From SAR202 cluster bacterium AC-647-P02_OGT_505m (lineage in GTDB: Bacteria > Chloroflexota > Dehalococcoidia > Lucifugimonadales > UBA826), in NCBI GenBank assembly GCA_009391195.1, contig VEXB01000005.1, positions 1-64,000 on the forward strand: 64,000 nucleotides of DNA, read 5' to 3'. Under the pieces are notes generated by a model. That model made no database searches and was not told the origin of the DNA. It saw nothing but the letters and a program-made list of their open reading frames with translations. Positions 10,647 to 19,068 of the stretch are shown one piece after another. A program made the position numbers and the translations under genes. Within the stretch, counting starts at the first letter, position 1, and each line of letters opens with the position of its first letter.

Positions 10647-11394
10647 GCACAGCTCCTGCTGAGTTATCCACTTTCTTGAGATAAATCACATTGGCTTCAG
10701 TACCCAAGTTGTCCAAAAGGCGATAACCTCTGCCTTCCTTTTTACCCCGGTTAGCCATTGCCTCTTCCTTCATCATAGAAACTTGACTTGAGTCGTTATT
10801 AAAATCGCCAAACGTTAAAGCAGTCGTTGGGCAGGCATTTACGCATGCAGGACTAAGAGCTCTGTCCCCATCCTCTACCTGAACTTCATCCCTTTCGCCT
10901 TCCCTAGTTGATCTTCTAATACGCTGGACACAAAAACTGCACTTCTCCATGATCCCACGACTGCGCACAGTTACATCGGGATTAAGTTGGTTTTTCAGAC
11001 TTTCTGGCCACTCTGGTTCCCAAAAATTAAAAAACCTTACATGGTAAGGGCATCCATTCGCACAAAACCTGGTACCAATGCAACGGTTATATACCTGCAC
11101 ATTAAGACCTTCTTCATTGTGATAAGTAGCGTAGACAGGACAAACTGGCTCACAAGGCGCATTGCCACACTGCTGACACATAACAGGAATAAAGCGAGCC
11201 TTTACGTTTGGGTATTCACCTTCCCAGTACCTCTCGATTCGAATCCACTGAATCGCACGACGTTGATTGAAATGTTCTTCCAAATTGTTTGGAATATTAT
11301 TCTCAGACTGGCATGCAACAACGCAACCGTTGCACCCAGTGCACCTGTCGATGTCAACCACCATCCCCCATTTTCTATCTTGGCTATCAGCCAT
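10636..11394 (-). CDS. 4Fe-4S ferredoxin-type iron-sulfur subunit (ActB C-terminal-domain equivalent)
   Basis: CTGCNGCVVACQ, CQQCGNAPCEPVCP, CIGTRFCANGCPYHVRFFNF, CSFCVQRIRR, CVNACPTTAL cysteine motifs. Confidence 0.88.
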   Translation of the reverse strand: MADSQDRKWGMVVDIDRCTGCNGCVVACQSENNIPNNLEEHFNQRRAIQWIRIERYWEGEYPNVKARFIPVMCQQCGNAPCEPVCPVYATYHNEEGLNVQVYNRCIGTRFCANGCPYHVRFFNFWEPEWPESLKNQLNPDVTVRSRGIMEKCSFCVQRIRRSTREGERDEVQVEDGDRALSPACVNACPTTALTFGDFNNDSSQVSMMKEEAMANRGKKEGRGYRLLDNLGTEANVIYLKKVDNSAGAVHGH

Positions 11395-11437
11395 TTATTT
11401 GCTCCTGCACTTAAATCTTCTTCTGTACGGATATCAG

Positions 11438-13693
11438 CTAGTGAGTGTCCTCACTAGTAAGTTCTATCACATGATTATGTTCATCCCTTGGGAAGTCTGG
11501 CACGGTGTTTTCAAATTTGGGGACTCTTACCCACTCACCTGTAGGAGTTACACTCACCTTGTTTGCAGCCCATGCGAGGGCACCGGTCGTCTCATCATGA
11601 ACAGCATCAAGGATTGCCATTAGATTTCCCCCTCTTCCAGCTGAATACCTTCCCCCGTCCCTGTGTCCTTGACCAAATGGAATCGATACAGCATCCGGGG
11701 GAGTGGCTGGATTAGGCATTGCAAGCGCCGTAATGCTACGACCAGATGCACTAACTGTAACCACATCGCCTTCCTTGATTCCTCTCTCCTCAGCCACCTT
11801 ATGATTCATCTCAACCCAAGTTTGCCATGTGGCAGTCGATATCGGGTCAGGCATTGCTTGCATCCAAGGTAGAGAGGCATTCCTCCCATCTAGGAGGGAT
11901 GCTGAGGCAAAAGGCATAAGATTAAACTCTCCACTGCCAGTAATGACTGGTGATGATATTCCATCAAGCCTGTCCGGTTCTGCAGAACTAGGCCCCTTTG
12001 CATTTACATCCCACCAACCCCCGCGTTGCAATACCCCATTCCAAAATGCCTCAAATGTGGGGGCATTTATAGAACCTCTCCCAAGGGCGTATAACTCTCT
12101 GGCACTTTCTCTAATAACCTCTTTAAACGTATCCGCATTCAAACCAAGATCCATCTGCATGACTTGTGCTAAGGCCAAGAGGACGTCTCCGAACCCTTTG
12201 GTTCCCAGATTATCTCCCCGATCCTCAAAAAATGGCCTAACAACAGGCTGCTGAAAGCCTACGAGTTCATACCCAACGCCAGCCAAGGGAATATCTGTTC
12301 CCCAATCTTCTAGATAGTGATGCTCTGGCAGAATGAGATCGGCCATACTTGTCGTATCATCCATCATTCCACCGAAGCTAACTATCATCGGTACATTGGC
12401 AGATCTTCCCTTGAAGCCAGAGGTGTCCGGAAGACCATAAAATAAATCAGCACCTCTAACCATAAGAACCTTCACAGTGCCCGACTGCATGTCTTCAGTG
12501 AGTCTTTGAAATTCCGCAAATGAGTTGCCAGAAGGTGCAGCTTCCAATCCTCCGATTGGAGAATCCGGATTCAAGATTACTCCACCTTTTTTGCCAACGT
12601 TATCCGCCACATGATTAAGGGAAAATATAGCTTTAACAGAAGCATAACCATTCGAATGAGCCGCCGCGGAGCCACCACCAATCGCCAAGGCATGATTACT
12701 ATGGGAGAAATCCTCACCAACGTGAAGGATCGTCTCAGGAGTGACTCCTATCTCCTCTGAAACATTCTCCGGACTATATGTTGAAAGCCAACCAGAATCT
12801 CCCCCAGTCAAAGCATTTACAACAGAATCACTTATATGCCCTTTGGATACTATGGACTGGATAACAGCCAAAGCGAACAGCCCCTCTGTTCCAGGGTTCA
12901 CTCTAATCCATTCATCAGCATTCGCAGCAGTAGTAGAAAACCTCGAATCTATATGAACTAGTTTTCCGCGGTGATCATGGCCCTGCCTAAATTCTCCATA
13001 TCCCCTGGAATAGCGGGTCGGTGAGGCCCATGTGCTAAGGAAATCAGCTCCAAATGATAACAAATAGTCAGAGTTATCTATGTCGAAGTCTGGCATAGAA
13101 TTCTGACCAAAAACGTCAGAAAGTGCTTTTCTCACAACGCTGGTTTCAAGAGGTTCATATGTGAACCTGCGGGCGCCAAATACATCAGCAAACTTATCGG
13201 CAACCAGCCCAAGATGGCCCCCTATTGGATTCGTGACCAAAACGGCCTGGCTTTGGTCTCCTGAAGCCTCTAAATTTTGCAACTCATTAGTGAGTCGTCC
13301 AATCGCATCTTCCCAGCTTATTTCCCTGTATTCACCTGATCCCCGGGGTCCGGTTCTTACCAAGGGACTACTTATCCTATCTGGGTGATAAAGACCTTGA
13401 ACCCCAGCTTCGCAACGAGGACTGTGCTTCCCCACGTTAATGGGATAATCAACATTACCCTCTATTTTTTTCGCCCGGCCTTCCATAACTCGTACAACAA
13501 TGCCTTCCGCTGTATCACATTGCCTGCAAGAAGTTGCGTACCAGTTATCGATTCCTGTGACCAAGTCCTCCGGCATTTCAATAGGGGAATCTATAAGAAG
13601 TTCTTTTTCAGGAATACCACAAGCCTGAAAGAAAACCGCCGCACCAGCGGATCCTCCCATAAGTGTTAAAAATTGTCTTCTATTAAGAGCCAT
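11438..13693 (-). CDS. actB: Molybdopterin oxidoreductase-like subunit with Tat signal (ActB N-terminal-domain equivalent)
   Basis: NRRQFLTLMGGSAGAAVFFQAC Tat signal; CxxC..EGRAKKIEGNVDYPINVGK; MopB-like fold sequence. Confidence 0.85.
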   Translation of the reverse strand: MALNRRQFLTLMGGSAGAAVFFQACGIPEKELLIDSPIEMPEDLVTGIDNWYATSCRQCDTAEGIVVRVMEGRAKKIEGNVDYPINVGKHSPRCEAGVQGLYHPDRISSPLVRTGPRGSGEYREISWEDAIGRLTNELQNLEASGDQSQAVLVTNPIGGHLGLVADKFADVFGARRFTYEPLETSVVRKALSDVFGQNSMPDFDIDNSDYLLSFGADFLSTWASPTRYSRGYGEFRQGHDHRGKLVHIDSRFSTTAANADEWIRVNPGTEGLFALAVIQSIVSKGHISDSVVNALTGGDSGWLSTYSPENVSEEIGVTPETILHVGEDFSHSNHALAIGGGSAAAHSNGYASVKAIFSLNHVADNVGKKGGVILNPDSPIGGLEAAPSGNSFAEFQRLTEDMQSGTVKVLMVRGADLFYGLPDTSGFKGRSANVPMIVSFGGMMDDTTSMADLILPEHHYLEDWGTDIPLAGVGYELVGFQQPVVRPFFEDRGDNLGTKGFGDVLLALAQVMQMDLGLNADTFKEVIRESARELYALGRGSINAPTFEAFWNGVLQRGGWWDVNAKGPSSAEPDRLDGISSPVITGSGEFNLMPFASASLLDGRNASLPWMQAMPDPISTATWQTWVEMNHKVAEERGIKEGDVVTVSASGRSITALAMPNPATPPDAVSIPFGQGHRDGGRYSAGRGGNLMAILDAVHDETTGALAWAANKVSVTPTGEWVRVPKFENTVPDFPRDEHNHVIELTSEDTH

Positions 13694-13703
13694 CCATTAG
13701 CCT

Positions 13704-14309
13704 TTAGTAATGACAGGTAGCACAATCGGTGGGAGCCGAGTTTTCCTTATGGCAACTCACGCAATCTCCCATCTTTAGTGTTTCAACCTGTTTAACTTTC
13801 TCCATTTCCTTAACATCGCCGTGACAGGTCTGACATACCTGGCTAGGTTCTATCCCATCTTTTTCAGAGAAATACCTAATATGCGCCTCGTGAACAAAGT
13901 GAACATGATCAGGTACTCTGTGGACCCGAACCCAGTGGATACTTCTTCCATCCTCATACAAGGAACGCATTTTTTCGATCTCATCCAAGTCATCCCCAAC
14001 GGCACTGTGGCACGTCATACACAAACCTGTCGCTGGCACAGAAGCAGCAGCTTCTTTCTCGACGTTCCTGTGGCAAAAAGTGCAGTCCATTCCAAGTTCC
14101 TGCACATGAGTTGTATGAGGAAATGCGATCGGTTGATCCGGACCCTCGCTGCGTGCAAACACAACGGGCTGTCCCAACCAAGCAGAAATATGGAAAGTAA
14201 GGCCTAAAACAATAGCTACAAATACGCCAAGCGCAACAACGCCTAAAACACCAAGCTTGACCATTTGTCGGCTTGTAGGTCTCTGAGGCTGAAAATCACC
14301 CGGAATCAA
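13704..14309 (-). CDS. actA: Pentaheme c-type cytochrome, ACIII ActA-like
   Basis: N-terminal TM anchor and five CXXCH motifs (CTFCH, CMTCH, CQTCH, CVSCH, CATCH). Confidence 0.87.
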   Translation of the reverse strand: MIPGDFQPQRPTSRQMVKLGVLGVVALGVFVAIVLGLTFHISAWLGQPVVFARSEGPDQPIAFPHTTHVQELGMDCTFCHRNVEKEAAASVPATGLCMTCHSAVGDDLDEIEKMRSLYEDGRSIHWVRVHRVPDHVHFVHEAHIRYFSEKDGIEPSQVCQTCHGDVKEMEKVKQVETLKMGDCVSCHKENSAPTDCATCHY

Positions 14310-14373
14310 TCTTGCTACTTACCTTTTTATTTCTTTCCAGAACCAGCGCCTAATCGCATCTGGTACCGACTTA

Positions 14374-14676
14374 TTAAATCCAAAACTCTGGATAGATGAG
14401 CTTGATGGCGGCCCTTGCCCCTTGAAAGGCGAGTAACACAAAAATAACTGCAGCCACAAAAGCGACAATTGAAACACCATAAAACGGAACTCGCGCCTTA
14501 TTTAGTGAACTGGGGATGTGTTGGGACTTTATTAGCGAAGGAATCGCGTTATGCCCAATCAGCATATTGGCAGCAAATATCACCATTGATAGCACAAAAA
14601 GCCAAATGTATGTCACAAACGTGCTTACATGTTGCCAGGCTTCCAAGCTTATGTAATTTGGATCCATCTCAAACAA
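14374..14676 (-). CDS. Small two-TM membrane protein at the head of the ACIII operon, function unknown
   Basis: 100 aa ORF with two strong hydrophobic segments (YIWLFVLSMVIFAANMLI; VSIVAFVAAVIFVLLAFQGA); same strand, 64 nt upstream of the pentaheme gene. Confidence 0.7.
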   Translation of the reverse strand: MFEMDPNYISLEAWQHVSTFVTYIWLFVLSMVIFAANMLIGHNAIPSLIKSQHIPSSLNKARVPFYGVSIVAFVAAVIFVLLAFQGARAAIKLIYPEFWI

Positions 14677-14747
14677 TTTGTGGATTCCCCATACAAAAAA
14701 TTACGGCCAAGGCAACTCATCAAAATGGACTCCTCAACCGAGTGAAA

Positions 14748-14776
14748 ATTATCACATTCACATTTTGGGGTGTCAA
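14748..14776 (-). promoter_or_regulatory. Sigma70-type promoter for the ACIII operon
   Basis: Minus strand TTGACA-N17-GATAAT with extended -10 (TGTGATAAT), about 70 nt upstream of the small membrane-protein start. Confidence 0.65.
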
Positions 14777-14948
14777 GCATGAATAAAGTCTTTAATTGGA
14801 GGGGAATGATCGTCATCTGTCATACGGCGTTAAAAATTAAACTCTACATTTCCGTAGCAATGGGTTTGTAAGGATAAGATCAGTGCCATAGAATCGCCCC
14901 TGTATTACTACAGTAGGACCGGAACAAATGCAGGGAGTGAAGGCCATT

Positions 14949-15677
14949 ATGGACATAAGAAGGGTGAACAATGTCGTGGAGAAAATGAATAAAGGCGAAA
15001 AAGCCTATGGCATGAACATGATATTTCCTTCAACAACAATTGTAGAACTAGCCGGAAGAGCAGGATTTGACTTTGTGACTTTTGACAGTGAACACGGACC
15101 CTTCACGATCGACATTCTCGATGACTTATGCCGGGTAGCAGACATGGCTGGGCTAACACCTTTTGCTCGCGTTCCCAATATTGAGGATTCGACAATATTG
15201 AGATTCTTAGACAGAGGAATCATGGGAATAACAGGCCCTCACATAGTAGATGGTGCTAGAGCAAAACAACTTGCTAATGCTGCAAGATATGTTCCACGTG
15301 GGCAACGTAGTTTCGGTTCCGGCCGAGGAGCGTATTTCGGTGGGCCGCCAAGCGGTGAGAGTTATATGAGTCATATGAATGACCACCTACTAGTAACTGC
15401 ACAACTAGAAGACTTACAGGTGTTGGACAACTTGGACGACATACTTTCAGTAGACGGTATAGACCTTTACGCTTCAGGTGCTCAAGATATTGCCCAGTCT
15501 ATGGGTATTCCCGGACAACCCACGCATCCTGATGTTCTAGCATTTGAAAAAGAAGTGAGGAAGCGAGTACATACCGCGGGGAAAAAAATGGCCGACGAAG
15601 TAATGCCATCTGCCAGAGCCGTATCCATATTCATGGAAGGATCAAAAGCATATCTAGAGGCTCAAAAAGGTTCCTAA
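14949..15677 (+). CDS. HpcH/HpaI-family aldolase
   Basis: DSEHGP, FARVP, AQLEDL and SGAQDIAQSMG carry the family's His, Arg, Glu and Asp positions; the 14928 start is also possible. Confidence 0.88.
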   Translation: MDIRRVNNVVEKMNKGEKAYGMNMIFPSTTIVELAGRAGFDFVTFDSEHGPFTIDILDDLCRVADMAGLTPFARVPNIEDSTILRFLDRGIMGITGPHIVDGARAKQLANAARYVPRGQRSFGSGRGAYFGGPPSGESYMSHMNDHLLVTAQLEDLQVLDNLDDILSVDGIDLYASGAQDIAQSMGIPGQPTHPDVLAFEKEVRKRVHTAGKKMADEVMPSARAVSIFMEGSKAYLEAQKGS

Positions 15678-15720
15678 CTATGCAAATTCAATTATTTGTC
15701 ACAAGAGTAAGAGGATAAAT

Positions 15721-16482
15721 ATGGGAAGACTTGAAGGTAAAGTAGCACTGATTAGTGGAGGGGCAAAGGGAATGGGTGAGATAGAGGCAAGGATGTTTGC
15801 TGAAGAGGGAGCCTCCTTAGTAATCGCAGACATACTAGATGACAGGGGCAAAGACCTTGCTTCAGAGATCTCGGAAATTTCAAGTAGTGGAGGGGGGGTG
15901 TATGTACACCTAGACGTAAGAAACATGTCTGAATGGAACACAGCTGTCGAGACCGCTATAAGGACATTTGGAAAGCTAGATATCTTAGTTAACAATGCCG
16001 GAGTCACTTCAAGAATGATGCTGCTCGACACACCGGAAGAAGATTGGGATCGTGTCCTTGATATAAATTCGAAAGGTACTTTTCTTGGAATAAAAGCAAC
16101 GGTGCCTGCTATGAGAGAGTCAGGGGGAGGTTCCATTGTGAACATATCGTCCCAAATGGGTCTTGTCGGGGGTGACTTCAGCAGCCCCCAGTACCAGGCC
16201 TCCAAAGGCGCTGTTCGGCTGTTAACAAAATCAGTAGCAGTCCAATACGCTGCAGAAAATATCAGATGCAACTCAGTTCATCCTGCGCCAATTGAGACGG
16301 ATATGACTGCTGGAATGCGTGCAGACAAAGAAAAGTTCGCAGACATGATCCGGAGAATACCTATGGGACGTTATGGCAAACCGGAAGAGGTAGCCTATGC
16401 TGTCATTTACCTTGCTTCTGACGAATCTTCCTTTGTAACAGGAAGCGAAGTAGTAGTGGATGGAGGATGGACAGCTCAGTAG
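15721..16482 (+). CDS. Short-chain dehydrogenase/reductase (SDR)
   Basis: GGAKGMGE nucleotide-binding motif, NNAGV, YQASKGAV (YxxxK), C-terminal VTGSEVVVDGGWTAQ. Confidence 0.94.
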   Translation: MGRLEGKVALISGGAKGMGEIEARMFAEEGASLVIADILDDRGKDLASEISEISSSGGGVYVHLDVRNMSEWNTAVETAIRTFGKLDILVNNAGVTSRMMLLDTPEEDWDRVLDINSKGTFLGIKATVPAMRESGGGSIVNISSQMGLVGGDFSSPQYQASKGAVRLLTKSVAVQYAAENIRCNSVHPAPIETDMTAGMRADKEKFADMIRRIPMGRYGKPEEVAYAVIYLASDESSFVTGSEVVVDGGWTAQ

Positions 16483-16538
16483 ATGATAATCGTCAACATC
16501 TCAAAGTAGGCAAAGGCACATCTAATTAGGAGTACACC

Positions 16539-17690
16539 GTGAAAATCATCGACATTCGCCATCACTTAATACACCCAGGTGCAGGCAAAAACCTATGCTT
16601 CGTAAGAATCGACACTGATGAAGGTATTCATGGCTGGGGAGAATGCTATACCCAGGCAGACAGAGACGTGCAAATCACCGCCCATATTGACATGTTGAAA
16701 AGGTATTTGATCGGAAGAGATCCCACAAACATAAAACATTTTATGCAAATGGTGTATGACGATTTTGCGGGTCGCAGAGGAGCTATGGACCTTTGGTGTG
16801 CAGTGAGCGGACTGGAACACGCTATGTGGGATATTTTGGGAAAGGTATCTGGACAGCCGGTATACAAGCTTCTTGGTGGACCAGTAAGGAGCAAAATACG
16901 CGTCTACGCAAACGGCTGGGGAGGAGGCGGTTGGGACTCCGCAGACCTTGCTGATAGGGCCTCTCAAATCGTGGAAAGTGGTTTCACAGCTTTGAAATTC
17001 GATCCCATACCGGGCCCCTGGAGGACTTTTGTAAGTAAAGACGTAGAAAGGCAAGCGGTTGAAAATGTCCGTGCAGTCAGACAAGCGGTTGGAACCGATG
17101 TCGATATTCTCGTTGAAATGCACAGACGATTGGCTCCTATGCATGCTGTGAAAATCGCGCGAGGTATAGAAGAATATGAACCCTTCTGGTATGAAGAACC
17201 AGTACTTGCGGAAAATATAGACGCTCTTGCTTCCGCAAAACAAAATATCAACATCCCTGTAGTTACCGGAGAAGAGTTATACACAAAATTTGAGTTCAGG
17301 GAGGTTTTTGAAAAGCAAGCAGCCGATATCATAAACCCGGATGTTTGCAATGTAGGAGGCATACTGGAGTTAAAAGAAATTGCTGCGATGGCTGAGCCAT
17401 ATTTTGTAGTGGTATCTCCTCACAACTACAACAGCACGACACTCGGGCTCGCCGCTACAGTGAACGCGTCTGCTACTATGCCCAATTTCCTTATCACCGA
17501 ATACTTTGTGAATTTTGAAGAACTTGGTAAGGATATAGCCACTACTCCATTCGAGGTTGAAAACGGATACATCAACCTTCCAGAAAGCCCAGGTCTGGGT
17601 ATAGACCTAGATGAAGAATCACTTGCCAAATATCCATATCAAGAATTTCCAAAGAGGGCCATCCGTGAGTATGCAGAAGAAGGACCATGA
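16539..17690 (+). CDS. Mandelate racemase/enolase-superfamily protein, probable sugar-acid dehydratase
   Basis: MR_MLE fold; FDP (KxD-like), VEMHRR, WYEEP, TGEELY, SPHN motifs resemble galactonate/mannonate dehydratase-type members. Confidence 0.88.
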   Translation: MKIIDIRHHLIHPGAGKNLCFVRIDTDEGIHGWGECYTQADRDVQITAHIDMLKRYLIGRDPTNIKHFMQMVYDDFAGRRGAMDLWCAVSGLEHAMWDILGKVSGQPVYKLLGGPVRSKIRVYANGWGGGGWDSADLADRASQIVESGFTALKFDPIPGPWRTFVSKDVERQAVENVRAVRQAVGTDVDILVEMHRRLAPMHAVKIARGIEEYEPFWYEEPVLAENIDALASAKQNINIPVVTGEELYTKFEFREVFEKQAADIINPDVCNVGGILELKEIAAMAEPYFVVVSPHNYNSTTLGLAATVNASATMPNFLITEYFVNFEELGKDIATTPFEVENGYINLPESPGLGIDLDEESLAKYPYQEFPKRAIREYAEEGP

Positions 17691-18925
17691 CTTTGAGTCA
17701 AGATATATTGCAGAAAAATAAATCAATGGATCCGCGATCGATTCCGCCACGCAGAGTACTTCTGTTCGGTTCCACTACACACATTTTAAGTGATTTGTTT
17801 TTCGCCCTTTTAATCCCTCTGTTGCCGACCATAAAAAATGACCTCCAACTTAGCTATACGGAAATAGGAATGTTGCGATCTGCATTCAGTGGAGCCTCAG
17901 CAGTTCTTCAGATTCCTGCAGGATTTTTGGCAGAACATATTGGCGAATTCTGGATGTTGCTAGGGGGAAATGCTTGGGTCTCAATAGGTTTAATCGGAAT
18001 GGCCGTAATGCCAGGTTTCTGGTCACTTATTTCTATGACTATTATCGGAGGATTAGGAGGTGGAACACAGCACCCTCTCGCCTCAAGCATGGTGTCCCGA
18101 GCATACGAATCTTCCGGAAGGTCATCAGCAGTTGGGACAGTTAATTTTGCTGGAGATTTAGGCAAAATGCTGGCACCCGCTTCTGCCGCAGGGCTTTTAC
18201 TATTCGGCACATGGCGTACTGCCCTCTGGGTAGTAGGAGCCCTTGGACTTTTCTTTATGGCCGCGGGAATCCCTTTGAAAAGCAAGTTAGATCTGGGAAA
18301 ACCCCTACAACAGGTTTCATCATCGATTACTGAACAGAGTGGGTCCGAGTCAAAGTTGTCTGGGTTTATCGTATTAACCGTTATAGGAATACTGGACAAC
18401 GCCGTTAGAAATGGGGCATTAATATTATTTCCTTTCATACTGATTGAAAGAGGTATGACGGAAGGCCAAATTACATTAATGTTATTTTTGCTCTTTGCTG
18501 GGGGAGCAGCGGGAAAGTACGTATGTGGATGGTTGGACGAAAGAGTAGGAACTGTTCCATTAATATGGCTAACAAAGGGTATGACTGCTGCTCTTCTAAT
18601 ATCGACATTGGTAGCCCCGGCTATTTCACTATGGCCTCTAGCCTTAATTCTCGGCGTTGGATTAAACGGCACATCGAGTGTTCTTTATGCAACCGTTGCT
18701 AAATTTATACCGGCACAACGACGGGCACGTTATTACGGCTATTTCTACACTACAAACGAGATAGGTACAGTGGGGGCTCCTCTAGCCTATGGCCTGATTG
18801 CCGACCAGATGGGATTAAGAACATCAATCTTAATAATGGGAGTTGTGACATCATTAATCCTGCCAGCAAGTTTGGCCCTTTCCAAACATTTGAAGGAGGA
18901 ACCAAAAACTTTACATGGTTTTTGA
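17687..18925 (+). CDS. MFS transporter
   Basis: About 12 hydrophobic segments; ATGA overlap with the enolase-superfamily gene. Confidence 0.88.
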   Translation: MTLSQDILQKNKSMDPRSIPPRRVLLFGSTTHILSDLFFALLIPLLPTIKNDLQLSYTEIGMLRSAFSGASAVLQIPAGFLAEHIGEFWMLLGGNAWVSIGLIGMAVMPGFWSLISMTIIGGLGGGTQHPLASSMVSRAYESSGRSSAVGTVNFAGDLGKMLAPASAAGLLLFGTWRTALWVVGALGLFFMAAGIPLKSKLDLGKPLQQVSSSITEQSGSESKLSGFIVLTVIGILDNAVRNGALILFPFILIERGMTEGQITLMLFLLFAGGAAGKYVCGWLDERVGTVPLIWLTKGMTAALLISTLVAPAISLWPLALILGVGLNGTSSVLYATVAKFIPAQRRARYYGYFYTTNEIGTVGAPLAYGLIADQMGLRTSILIMGVVTSLILPASLALSKHLKEEPKTLHGF

Positions 18926-18936
18926 TTCCTTGACCG

Positions 18937-18963
18937 ACTAGCGGGCAGCATGCTAGTTTTTCT
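18937..18963 (+). terminator. Intrinsic terminator downstream of the aldolase-SDR-dehydratase-MFS cluster
   Basis: ACTAGC-N9-GCTAGT stem followed by TTTTTCTT. Confidence 0.55.
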
Positions 18964-19068
18964 TGCGGAAGATACAGTGCTGTGTCATCTAAACTAGTCC
19001 AAGCCTAATTCTTGACAACATTCATCAAAACGGGTGCTGAGCTAAGACCAATGATCGGTCGATAAGTC

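Noticed and set aside
16593-17243. 216-aa minus-strand ORF opposite the enolase-superfamily gene
   Set aside because: Shadow ORF; His/Ser/Cys-rich without family signatures, opposite a conserved coding frame.
17908-18672. 254-aa minus-strand ORF opposite the MFS gene
   Set aside because: Low-complexity Pro/Ser-rich product antisense to a well-supported MFS coding frame; typical shadow ORF.
18964-19068. Possible FMN riboswitch upstream of ribF
   Set aside because: No RFN-like conserved blocks visible; only a TTGACA hexamer without a convincing -10.
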